A model generated the notes under the pieces. It was not told the DNA's origin, did not search any database, and worked only from the letters and a program-made list of their open reading frames with translations. This document shows positions 8,763 through 16,660 of a stretch of DNA of 64,000 nt, piece after piece. Positions within the stretch are counted from its first letter, which is position 1. Every line of letters starts with the position of its first letter. The DNA is from CAYRGQ01 sp964423925 (GTDB taxonomy: Bacteria; Bacteroidota; Bacteroidia; Sphingobacteriales; Sphingobacteriaceae), in the NCBI GenBank assembly GCA_964423925.1, contig CAYRGQ010000003.1, positions 106,308-170,307 on the forward strand, given 5' to 3'. The position numbers and the translations under genes are program-made.

Positions 8763-9577
8763 CGATGTACGATCAAGAATTTGACCGCGAGATGCGGGAG
8801 AAATTTGAAAGCTACCAACCCGAGCCATCGGCAGGGCTATGGGATAAAATCGCGACGCGTCTGGATGCCGCGAGCGATGGCGACGGTGCTTTGGTATCGC
8901 TGCCCAGCAAGCCAAAACGGCAAAGCGCTTGGTGGTGGAGCGCCGCCGCGGGGATATTGTTGCTAGGCGCGTTTGCGTGGTGGCAGTACCAACCCGTAGA
9001 GGTTATGTACTTGCGCGGCAATCCGAGAGTCACCGCATCAAGTGACGCCAGCGAAACCCTGGAAAACCCACCGCTACAAACGCGGGAGGCTAATTCACGA
9101 GCCGAAGTTTCCGACCGTCCGGTATCAACGGTAACGAGGGTGGCGGAGCGTTCGCATTCCAAGCTTATTGCGCATACGCCCAGCCCGCCAGCAGATGTGT
9201 TCGTATCAAATGAGTCGGTCGTGAATGAAACCACCACGAATCCCTCCGGGATACAGGAAGTCGCCGTGATACCGCCGGCGGGGGCGGAACTCGGGGCGGA
9301 ATTGCTGATAGACACTACCCACCACGCAACACCCTTGTCGCAGGGAGTTTATGCGAGTGCCGTGGACGCCGTTGTCATTCCGGTGGAGCTGGGCTTGGAA
9401 AGTACCGAACAGCGGCCCGTGGAAAGAGGCTTTGGCGTGAGTAGCCTGCTCAACATGGTGGTCGGATCCGTGGATCCTCGCGAGGAAAAACTGATTACCT
9501 TTTCGGATGATGATGAAGGGCTGATTAAAATGGCGGTCAACTTAGGGAGAAACAGGGTTCGTCGTAGTAGCGAATAA
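8759..9577 (+). CDS. Single-pass membrane protein, candidate anti-sigma or sigma-linked protein
   Basis: A protein of 272 residues starting at the ATG that overlaps the sigma gene stop. Residues 1-60 form a cytoplasmic segment (MREKFESYQPEPSAGLWDKI, a pattern often seen in Bacteroidota proteins encoded after ECF sigma genes), then a Trp-rich membrane helix AWWWSAAAGILLLGAFAWW (about residues 62-80), then a Ser/Thr/Pro-rich, low-complexity periplasmic part ending in a basic tail. No zinc-finger anti-sigma HxxxCxxC motif is seen. The role as sigma regulator is inferred from position and topology. Confidence 0.65.
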   Translation: MTMYDQEFDREMREKFESYQPEPSAGLWDKIATRLDAASDGDGALVSLPSKPKRQSAWWWSAAAGILLLGAFAWWQYQPVEVMYLRGNPRVTASSDASETLENPPLQTREANSRAEVSDRPVSTVTRVAERSHSKLIAHTPSPPADVFVSNESVVNETTTNPSGIQEVAVIPPAGAELGAELLIDTTHHATPLSQGVYASAVDAVVIPVELGLESTEQRPVERGFGVSSLLNMVVGSVDPREEKLITFSDDDEGLIKMAVNLGRNRVRRSSE

Positions 9578-9625
9578 CGCGAAAGCTCCACAGATTTTGT
9601 AAACAATAGCTTAACTAACATACAC

Positions 9626-10528
9626 ATGGAAATGATTAAAAAAATAGGGCTAACGGGGTTCTTGCTGACGGGCGCCTTTGCACTTTTCGGGGGTCAAACC
9701 ACCGCAATGGCTGGAGCCGAGAGGGTAACGGAGATAGACCCCGATACCGTAATCGTGGAAGACGTTAAAACAGGGGAGCGGCGCAAGGTGCGCATCATTA
9801 TGCCCAACTCAGATGACAACATCATCCGGATCGAACGTACTGATCGAGAATACACGCTGACAGACGGAGAGCGTGTGGCGGCCTTAGCTAAAAAGCGGTC
9901 ATCGGCTCGGCCCATTTTTGGGCTGACGTTTAACCGCATCGACTTGGGGTGGGTGAAGCTGGTGGACAATGGTAGCTTTAATCTCTCCGCACCCAACGAG
10001 GATTTGGCTTATCGCTCAGGCAAAACCTACAACTTCGGCTTTGATGTCATGCAGGCAGGCTACCGGTTTAGCGACCATTTCCGGATATTCCTTTCGGGCG
10101 GGTTTGACTGGACCTACATTCGGTTGAAAGAGGATATTATAATCCGCGAGAACACGACCCCGCTCGCATGGGGCGAGTCAGCTACCGACTACAAAAAGAA
10201 CCGTTTAACATCGACGTATCTGCGTTTGCCACTGACCTTTGAATTTCGCAGTGGTTACCATGGTGGGTTTGGTCGCGTAAGGTTTGCTTTCGGGCCGGAG
10301 GCGGGAATCCTGCTGAAAGGTACGCAAAGGCTCAAAAGCGAAGAGTTTGGCCGCCAGAAATTCCGGGATGACTATAATTTCTCCTCCTTCCGCTATGGAA
10401 CCTTTGCGCGTGTCGGTGCGGGTCCCTTGGGTGTCTATGCTAAATATTACTTCAACGATGTCTTTGAGAATAGCCCTGATCAGGAGGGCCTACAGTCTTT
10501 CGTGTTCGGCGTGATGTTAGGATTTTAA
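9626..10528 (+). CDS. Outer-membrane beta-barrel protein
   Basis: A 300-residue exported protein. An N-terminal signal sequence (KKIGLTGFLLTGAFALFGGQTTAMA) precedes a periplasmic stretch with a KRSSARPIFGLTFNRIDLGWV junction and then alternating aromatic/polar strands such as YNFGFDVMQAGYRFSDHFRIFLSGGFDWTYIRL, ending in FVFGVMLGF with a terminal Phe as in many outer-membrane barrels. It resembles PorT/OmpW-like small barrels. It follows the sigma/membrane pair by 48 nt and ends at a strong terminator (10561-10588), so it may be a structural output of that sigma unit. Confidence 0.75.
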   Translation: MEMIKKIGLTGFLLTGAFALFGGQTTAMAGAERVTEIDPDTVIVEDVKTGERRKVRIIMPNSDDNIIRIERTDREYTLTDGERVAALAKKRSSARPIFGLTFNRIDLGWVKLVDNGSFNLSAPNEDLAYRSGKTYNFGFDVMQAGYRFSDHFRIFLSGGFDWTYIRLKEDIIIRENTTPLAWGESATDYKKNRLTSTYLRLPLTFEFRSGYHGGFGRVRFAFGPEAGILLKGTQRLKSEEFGRQKFRDDYNFSSFRYGTFARVGAGPLGVYAKYYFNDVFENSPDQEGLQSFVFGVMLGF

Positions 10529-10560
10529 CGGGCGTTCCTGCAAATTATTTGTAATTTCGA

Positions 10561-10588
10561 GCCTCCGGCACTAGCCGGGGGCTTTTTT
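10561..10588 (+). terminator. Rho-independent terminator after the barrel gene
   Basis: GCCTCCGGC (10561-10569) pairs with GCCGGGGGC (10574-10582) with one GU pair and a 4-nt loop, followed by six T. It ends 2 nt before the start codon of the next gene, so the ABC ATPase start is directly behind it. Confidence 0.85.
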
Positions 10589-10589
10589 A

Positions 10590-11645
10590 ATGGCGTCAAA
10601 CGAAAACAAAACAACCTGCGGCGCAGGCTTTCCAGGGGAAGACGTGAAAGCGGGCGTACCGCTTTTATTCACAGACAACCTTTCTTTTTCCTTCGGAGGC
10701 ACACAGCCGGTCTTTGCGCTACGGGATGTGAGTTTCGGGGTCGAGCAGGGCCATGTCGCTGCCATTATCGGCGAAAGTGGCAGTGGCAAGAGCACGCTCC
10801 TAAAGCTGATCTACGGACTATTGGAACCAACCGAAGGCGAAACGCGCCATGCCGGAGTCCGGGTGCCTGGTCCCGGCGAACGCCTTATTCCCGGTCACCC
10901 CGCCATGAGGCTGGTTTCCCAAAATTTCGACGACTTGAACACCTACGCCAAGGCGTGGGACAACGTGGCCTCCCGCCTGTCTAACGTCGATATCGAAGCG
11001 AAGGCCCAAAAAACCCAAGCCATGCTGGAGGCTTTACGAATCAGCCATCGTGCTCAGCATCGTGTATTCGACTTGAGCGGCGGCGAAAAGCAGCGTGTGG
11101 CCATAGCCAGAGCGCTCGTGGACGGTACAACCGTCTTGCTATTGGACGAGCCGTTCAATCAAGTGGATGCGTCCTTTCGTGAGCAATTACAACAGGATAT
11201 CCGACGTATTGTAGATTCCTCGGGCCTGACGGTGGTGATGGTATCGCATGATCCCGACGAGGTCATGGCTATGGCCGACCAACTTCTGGTTTTGCAGGAA
11301 GGGAAATTGGTAGCCAATGGCGCCCCTGCCGATCTGTATAATCACCCCCCGAATGCCTATACGGCCCGACTGCTGGCCCGTAGCAATATCGTGTCCGTGG
11401 CTGAAGCCCGCGCACTCGGCTTGCAGGCAGATCGCCCGCTCGCCGTCCATCCCGAATGGATCGTCGTTTCGGCCGAGTCGGGGATACCTGCCGAGGTGGA
11501 AACAGTGTTATTTCGTGGGTTTTATGAGGAAGTGATCGTCCGTGCCAAGGGGGTACGGCTCAAAGCGGTGGCCCTGGAGCGGGGGCGCTACCGGAAAGGC
11601 CAACACGTAGGGTTGGAGTTTTCCCGAACCCACCCCGTTTCCTGA
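10590..11645 (+). CDS. ABC transporter ATP-binding protein, polyamine/iron/sulfate type, orphan
   Basis: A 351-residue importer-type ATPase. Walker A GESGSGKST, Q-loop LVSQNFDDLNTY, signature LSGGEKQRVAIARAL, Walker B VLLLDEPFNQVD and switch MVSHDPDEV are all intact. The last 110 residues form a TOBE-like regulatory domain (HPEWIVVSAESGIPAEVETVLFRGFYEEVIVRAKG) as in PotA/FbpC/CysA proteins. No permease or binding protein is nearby. The ATG lies right behind a terminator hairpin, leaving little room for an independent leader; an internal ATG is not evident near the Walker region, so 10590 is kept. Confidence 0.85.
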   Translation: MASNENKTTCGAGFPGEDVKAGVPLLFTDNLSFSFGGTQPVFALRDVSFGVEQGHVAAIIGESGSGKSTLLKLIYGLLEPTEGETRHAGVRVPGPGERLIPGHPAMRLVSQNFDDLNTYAKAWDNVASRLSNVDIEAKAQKTQAMLEALRISHRAQHRVFDLSGGEKQRVAIARALVDGTTVLLLDEPFNQVDASFREQLQQDIRRIVDSSGLTVVMVSHDPDEVMAMADQLLVLQEGKLVANGAPADLYNHPPNAYTARLLARSNIVSVAEARALGLQADRPLAVHPEWIVVSAESGIPAEVETVLFRGFYEEVIVRAKGVRLKAVALERGRYRKGQHVGLEFSRTHPVS

Positions 11646-11663
11646 TTTTCCGAAGGTAGACAG

Positions 11664-12194
11664 CTACTCCGCGGCCAGCTCACGTTCGATTAAGGCGACC
11701 ATGTTGTCAAACTCAGCCACAGAATACCCGATGGACTGGTAAATAATTTTGCCCTCTCGGTCGACAATCACGTTGCGTGGAATGGATTGCAAGGCGAATT
11801 TAGCGAACACCGTTCGGTCTAAGTCGGGTACGATGGGAAACGTGTAGCCGGTCTTCTCAATAAAGGGATCGAGCTTGTCCCAACCCTCTTCGCGCGCCAA
11901 AACGAGTATCTCGAATTCGGGATTGTCACCGTGGGCTTCCCAAAGCTCAGCCTGCACCCGTGGCAATTCTTGCCGGCAGGGCGGACACCAAGTAGCAAAA
12001 AAATTGAGGAGAACGACTTTGCCACGATAGTCCTCGATTGACTGCACGGGACCGTCCTTGGTTTGGAATTGAAAAGCGGGAACTTGCTGGCCTATTTCCG
12101 TCAGCCATGTTGGATTTTCGGTCAATTCCGTCCGAGGGGTAAACGACAGCATCAGTGCAGCCGTTAATAAAATGGGGATGATGGAGAAGCGCAT
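11664..12194 (-). CDS. TlpA-like thioredoxin-fold protein, exported
   Basis: A 176-residue redoxin. It has an N-terminal signal sequence (MRFSIIPILLTAALMLSF), then the AhpC/TSA-TlpA fold with active site NFFATWCPPCRQELP (CPPC at about residues 70-73) and the cis-Pro region SIPRNVIVDREGKI. It most likely reduces periplasmic disulfides, for example in cytochrome maturation, or supports envelope redox balance. It stands alone, convergent with the ABC ATPase gene and divergent from pgm. Confidence 0.88.
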   Translation of the reverse strand: MRFSIIPILLTAALMLSFTPRTELTENPTWLTEIGQQVPAFQFQTKDGPVQSIEDYRGKVVLLNFFATWCPPCRQELPRVQAELWEAHGDNPEFEILVLAREEGWDKLDPFIEKTGYTFPIVPDLDRTVFAKFALQSIPRNVIVDREGKIIYQSIGYSVAEFDNMVALIERELAAE

Positions 12195-12395
12195 AGAAAA
12201 GTGGTTTTAATCACGTTGTTGCGAGTTTGTGCCAGCGTATGCATGACGCACTTGCTCGAAAATCAAAATTACGAAAAAAAGGTCACTGACCAACACGTCC
12301 GCCCGTAAAAGGAAGGAAAGAGCTGGCTGGTGGACGGCCAAATTGCGAATTGGATATATTTCGCATCCCAACCCTTAAAATTGCAACCAAATTAA

Positions 12396-12403
12396 TACTT
12401 TTG
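12396..12403 (+). promoter_or_regulatory. Probable -7 element of the phosphoglucomutase gene
   Basis: TACTTTTG fits TAnnTTTG and lies 31 nt before the ATG at 12435. A TTG lies 12 nt upstream, which is too close for the usual 19-20 nt spacing, so only the -7 part is supported. Confidence 0.4.
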
Positions 12404-12434
12404 GGTAGAATCCATTTTATAAACTCGAGATAAC

Positions 12435-14174
12435 ATGGCAATAACGGATTTAGACCCCACTATACGGCAACGGGCCTCGGCTTGGCTGCAGGCTCCCTAC
12501 GACCAGGAAACCCGCGACGAGGTACAGGCGATGTTCGACGGAGGACAGGTAACCGAACTGACGGATGCCTTTTACAAGGACTTGGAATTCGGAACGGGTG
12601 GGCTGCGCGGTATTATGGGCGCGGGCACTAACCGCATGAACAAATACACCATCGGCCGCGCTACGCAGGGGCTTAGCAACTACTTGAAAAAGACTTATCC
12701 GAATGAGCCGATCAAGGTGGCGATATCGTATGACAGCCGGAATAACTCGCCTACGTTCGCCCGCGTGGTGGCATCGGTGTTTTCGGGCAATGGGTTCACG
12801 GTGTACCTCTTTGACGAGCTCCGCCCTACGCCCCAACTCTCCTTCGCGGTTAGGCACTTGGGGTGCCACAGCGGCGTGATGTTGACGGCATCGCACAACC
12901 CGAAGGAGTACAGCGGCTACAAGGCGTACTGGAACGATGGCGGCCAGCTGGTATCGCCGCACGACAAGAACGTAATCAACGAAGTCAATGCGATCGAGTC
13001 GCTTGATCAGGTCAAGTTCGAACCTATTGCAGATAACATCAAGGCGGTGGGCGCCGAGCTGGACGAGGCGTACCTGGCGGCCATTGCTGCGCTTTCCATC
13101 CGCCCCGAAGCCGTAAAGACGCAGCACGACTTGAATATTGTTTATTCGTCGATTCACGGTACGGGTATTACCGTGGTGCCTCCCGCACTGAAACGCTGGG
13201 GTTTCACACAGGTGAACGTCGTCGACTCGCAGGCTCTGCCTGACGGAAACTTCCCTACGGTCGTGTATCCTAACCCCGAAGAGCAGGAGGCCATGACCAT
13301 CGCTATGGACGAGGGCCGGCAGCGACAGGCGGATATCGTCATGGCTACCGATCCGGATGCAGATCGGGTTGGCCTAGCCATCAAAAACAGCGACGGCGAC
13401 TACCAATTGCTCAATGGCAACCAAATTGGCAGCTTGCTGGTACACTACGTATTATCCTCGTATGCGGAGCTCGGCAAGTTTCGTGAGCATGACTACGCAG
13501 TCAAAACCATCGTCACGACCCAGCTGATAGCTGACATTGCGGCCCGTTATGGTATTCCGTGCCACGACGTACTAACCGGCTTCAAATATATTGGGGAACT
13601 GATGACCAATAATCAGGGCAAGGGCCGGTATATTGTGGGCGGAGAGGAAAGCTACGGGTACTTGGTGGGTGAGTTGGTGCGCGATAAGGATGCGGTCGTA
13701 TCCTGCACATTCATTGCCGAGGCTGCAGCCTATTACAAAGGGCAGGGAAAGACGCTATTCGACGTGTTGCTCGAACTGTATTTGCAATATGGCTATTACA
13801 AGGAAAAGCTGATATCACTGACCAAGAAAGGCAAGGCCGGCGCGGAGGAAATCAAAGCAATGATGGCAGGTCTGCGCGCCAATCCGCCTAAAACACTAGG
13901 CGGAATTGCAGTGGCTTGCATCAAGGATTACCAGGAGAGCGTTTCCTTCGATCCGAACACGGGCGAACGCGAGGCGATTATGCTGCCGAAATCCGACGTG
14001 CTTCAATTCATCACGGTGGAGGGCGACATCATCTCGGCCCGCCCCTCAGGTACCGAGCCCAAGATCAAGTTTTACTGTAGCGTGAAGCAGCCTCTGGATA
14101 GCGTAGACGATTTTGCTCGGGTAGATGCAGCGTTAGACGCCAAAGTCGAGCGGATTATGGCAGATATTGTCTGA
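12435..14174 (+). CDS. Phospho-sugar mutase (phosphoglucomutase/phosphomannomutase family)
   Basis: Cytoplasmic enzyme interconverting hexose 1- and 6-phosphates. The 579 residues fit the long PGM2-like class. The phospho-serine loop is TASHNPKEYSGYK (about 141-153, Ser143), the magnesium loop is DPDADRVG (296-303), the sugar-specificity loop is GGEESYGYLVG near residue 400 and the phosphate-binding loop is RPSGTEPKIKFY near the C terminus. Whether the main substrate is glucose or mannose phosphate, or phosphopentose, cannot be decided here. It overlaps or abuts the Nudix gene, suggesting cotranscription. Confidence 0.94.
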   Translation: MAITDLDPTIRQRASAWLQAPYDQETRDEVQAMFDGGQVTELTDAFYKDLEFGTGGLRGIMGAGTNRMNKYTIGRATQGLSNYLKKTYPNEPIKVAISYDSRNNSPTFARVVASVFSGNGFTVYLFDELRPTPQLSFAVRHLGCHSGVMLTASHNPKEYSGYKAYWNDGGQLVSPHDKNVINEVNAIESLDQVKFEPIADNIKAVGAELDEAYLAAIAALSIRPEAVKTQHDLNIVYSSIHGTGITVVPPALKRWGFTQVNVVDSQALPDGNFPTVVYPNPEEQEAMTIAMDEGRQRQADIVMATDPDADRVGLAIKNSDGDYQLLNGNQIGSLLVHYVLSSYAELGKFREHDYAVKTIVTTQLIADIAARYGIPCHDVLTGFKYIGELMTNNQGKGRYIVGGEESYGYLVGELVRDKDAVVSCTFIAEAAAYYKGQGKTLFDVLLELYLQYGYYKEKLISLTKKGKAGAEEIKAMMAGLRANPPKTLGGIAVACIKDYQESVSFDPNTGEREAIMLPKSDVLQFITVEGDIISARPSGTEPKIKFYCSVKQPLDSVDDFARVDAALDAKVERIMADIV

Positions 14175-14181
14175 AGCTAGG

Positions 14182-14727
14182 ATGTCGCACTGGAAAATCC
14201 TTTCATCGGAATACCTTGTGCGCGCGCCGTGGGCGGTGCTGCGAAAGGATACGTGCGAGATGCCGAATGGGCATATAGTACCCGAATACTACGTGCTGGA
14301 GTACCCCAACTGGGTAAACATGGTGGCAGTCACCGACGAGGGCGACTTTATCCTCGTTAGGCAGTATCGGCATGGCGTCAAAGATTTTGTGCTGGAAATC
14401 CCCGGGGGCGTTATTGATCCCGGTGAGGATTCCATCTCGGCGGCGCGTCGGGAAATGCTCGAAGAAACGGGTTATTCCTTTGACTCGGTGACTGAGCTCG
14501 TCAACCTATACCCCAACCCGGCTACCAGCGATAACCAAACGACAACCTTCCTCATGACAGGGGGGCGAAAAGTGCAGGAACAGGACCTAGACGAGCAAGA
14601 GGAAATAGAAGTGATTCTAGCTAGCGCCGAGGAGGTAAAACAGTGGGTGTTGGCCAACAAGTTTGGACAAGCGTTGCATACTGCCTCCTTGTTTTACGGG
14701 CTGCATCGACTCGGACATTTCCGCTAA
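14182..14727 (+). CDS. Nudix hydrolase (ADP-ribose pyrophosphatase-like)
   Basis: A protein of 181 residues with a full Nudix box, GGVIDPGEDSISAARREMLEETGY written here in parts: G(x5)E in GVIDPGE, then REMLEETGY. The preceding NMVAVTDEGDFILVRQYRHGV and the box-linked LEIPGG are typical of ADP-ribose/sugar-nucleotide pyrophosphatases. A TTG at 14167, overlapping the pgm stop, is an alternative start five codons upstream; I chose the ATG. It lies behind the phosphomutase gene and may clear nucleotide sugars. Confidence 0.9.
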   Translation: MSHWKILSSEYLVRAPWAVLRKDTCEMPNGHIVPEYYVLEYPNWVNMVAVTDEGDFILVRQYRHGVKDFVLEIPGGVIDPGEDSISAARREMLEETGYSFDSVTELVNLYPNPATSDNQTTTFLMTGGRKVQEQDLDEQEEIEVILASAEEVKQWVLANKFGQALHTASLFYGLHRLGHFR

Positions 14728-14778
14728 CGGACACCGTTTGCCCTTCGTGCCGTATGCTTTCACGTGGCGCTTATTTCT

Positions 14779-14786
14779 TACCTTTG
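14779..14786 (+). promoter_or_regulatory. -7 element directly before the 14791 gene
   Basis: TACCTTTG matches TAnnTTTG and ends exactly 4 nt before the ATG at 14791. This supports choosing that ATG over the one at 14764, which would lie upstream of the promoter, and it suggests a leaderless transcript. Confidence 0.5.
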
Positions 14787-14790
14787 TGGT

Positions 14791-16104
14791 ATGGCGCGCG
14801 AAATATTTGAAACAAAACGAAAAGCACTGACCCTAAACCTCAACGAACAGATCTACGGGACGTTTGCTGAAATCGGTGCGGGACAGGAAGTCGCACGCAA
14901 CTTCTTCAATGCCGGCGCTGCTTCGGGAACTATAGCCAAAACCATGTCGGCCTACGACATGGCGTTCAGCGATGCGATTTACGGGCCGGAAACCTCTGGC
15001 CGCTATGTCAGCGAGTCGCGTCTCCGCGGCATGCTCCAGCACGAATATGCGCTGCTCACAGAGCGTTTAAAAGGAGAAAAATACAGCAGCCGGCAGTTTT
15101 TTGCCTTTGCCAATACCGTTACGGCTCTAAACTTCAGTAAGACCAATGACCCCCACGGGTGGGTCGGCATTCGCTTCCAACATGAGGCCGGTGCGGCCCC
15201 GAGCGATATCATCTTTCACGTTAGGCTATTGGATAGCGATACCTTGTTGCAGCAAAAAGTGCTAGGCGTCTTAGGCGTCAACTTGGTATTTGCCACCAGC
15301 TATTACCTCGACGATGTGCAAACCATGATCGAGTCGCTCGTCGATAACTTGTCGCCCGGATCGGTCGAAATCGATTTAATTAAGCTACACGGCCCTGCTT
15401 TCCCGGGGGTCAATGAGCGATTGATTAATTTATACCTCATCGCCAAAGGCTATTCCAAGGCGGCCATTTTCAGCCCGAGTGGTGAGGCGTACCAAGCCAA
15501 AGATTTTCTTTACAGGAAGAACATCATGATCTTGCGCACGAAATACCGCCAAAAATCCAACCCCAACTTCGACCTGTTTAACTTGGCTGTGGACCAGTTT
15601 AAGCAGATTCCGGGCGTGACCGACGACAATATGGTGGTAATGATTGAAGTGTTGATGAGCAATGTGCTCTCGGATGAGCAGTCATTCTCGGTCGAGGATT
15701 TGGATTATTTCGCTAAGCGCGCCGAATACCTGTGCAGCACCGGAAACACGGTAATCGTTTCCAACTTCCGCCGAAACAATTACCTCGCGGAATACATCAC
15801 GCAGTTTAAGCCCCAGAACGTCGGCATATCCACCAACATTTCAAACCTGCGTCACATTTTTAATTCGGACAACTATAATAAAGAGCACTATACCAACGAG
15901 TTGCTGGCGTACATTAGTGGTATGTTTAGCAAAAATGTGCGGCTGTATGCTTATCCCTATTTGGACAAAAAGTCCAATCAGATCGTAACGACCAAGAACA
16001 TGCCCGTATCGGCGGAAGCAAAGCCTTTATTTGACTTTTTAATGAGTAATCGATATATTATCGATATCGAAAACTACGACGAGAAACACGTAAAAACTGT
16101 ATAA
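14791..16104 (+). CDS. Conserved protein of unknown function
   Basis: A soluble protein of about 437 residues, starting MAREIFETKRKALTLNLNEQ. No signal peptide, membrane segment or Walker motif is visible. The N terminus contains YGTFAEIGAGQEVARNFF and ASGTIAKTMSAYDM, strings I recall from a widely conserved family in Bacteroidota that databases have variously mislabelled as a TonB-dependent receptor or a nicotinate-nucleotide adenylyltransferase; it shows no barrel or HIGH-type nucleotidyltransferase motif to support either name. It precedes idi by 10 nt and is probably cotranscribed with it. Confidence 0.8.
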   Translation: MAREIFETKRKALTLNLNEQIYGTFAEIGAGQEVARNFFNAGAASGTIAKTMSAYDMAFSDAIYGPETSGRYVSESRLRGMLQHEYALLTERLKGEKYSSRQFFAFANTVTALNFSKTNDPHGWVGIRFQHEAGAAPSDIIFHVRLLDSDTLLQQKVLGVLGVNLVFATSYYLDDVQTMIESLVDNLSPGSVEIDLIKLHGPAFPGVNERLINLYLIAKGYSKAAIFSPSGEAYQAKDFLYRKNIMILRTKYRQKSNPNFDLFNLAVDQFKQIPGVTDDNMVVMIEVLMSNVLSDEQSFSVEDLDYFAKRAEYLCSTGNTVIVSNFRRNNYLAEYITQFKPQNVGISTNISNLRHIFNSDNYNKEHYTNELLAYISGMFSKNVRLYAYPYLDKKSNQIVTTKNMPVSAEAKPLFDFLMSNRYIIDIENYDEKHVKTV

Positions 16105-16114
16105 ACGCCTAACT

Positions 16115-16642
16115 ATGAACGAAGAACAAGTTGTTCTTGTCGACGGTGACGACAACGAACTGGGGACCATGGGCAAGTTGGAAGCCCATCAGCGAGGCGT
16201 TTTGCATCGCGCCATCAGCGTGTTTATTTTTGACGACAAGGATAGGCTGCTACTCCAGCAGCGGGCCGAAACCAAATACCATACGCCTGGCTTATGGACA
16301 AATACGTGTTGCAGCCACCCCGCCCCAGGGGAAAACCCGCTAAAAGCCGCACATCGCCGGTTGGCGCAGGAAATGGGGATGGCAGCACCCTTGGAATTCG
16401 CCTTTCGGTTCCAATACGAGGCGCCTTTTGATAATGGGTTGATCGAGCATGAAGTAGACCACGTTTTTATCGGCCGCAGCAGCGAACAGCCGCGTATGAA
16501 CCCCGAAGAAGTGCAAAATTACCGCTGGTTGTCGTACCATGAGGTGGCGGCGGAGGTTGATAAAAACCCCGAACAGTTTACGGCTTGGTTTAAGCTGATT
16601 TACGACCGGGTATTCGGGATGCTGCCCGAGCGCCAGGGATAA
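16115..16642 (+). CDS. idi: Isopentenyl-diphosphate delta-isomerase, type 1
   Basis: Converts IPP to DMAPP for isoprenoid synthesis (quinones, carotenoids, undecaprenyl phosphate). The 175-residue protein has a Nudix-like fold with the catalytic Cys in WTNTCCSHP and the catalytic Glu in LIEHEVDHVF; metal-binding His residues appear in EAHQRGVLHRAISVFIF. Length is normal for bacterial type 1 enzymes. Next to the conserved unknown gene at 14791. Confidence 0.95.
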   Translation: MNEEQVVLVDGDDNELGTMGKLEAHQRGVLHRAISVFIFDDKDRLLLQQRAETKYHTPGLWTNTCCSHPAPGENPLKAAHRRLAQEMGMAAPLEFAFRFQYEAPFDNGLIEHEVDHVFIGRSSEQPRMNPEEVQNYRWLSYHEVAAEVDKNPEQFTAWFKLIYDRVFGMLPERQG

Positions 16643-16660
16643 GCTGTCGCCAGCGTGGGC

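Noticed and set aside
12450..13157. Long minus-strand ORF (235 aa) opposite the phosphoglucomutase gene
   Set aside because: It is a codon-bias shadow of a certain gene; the translation is Arg/His/Val-rich with no domain.
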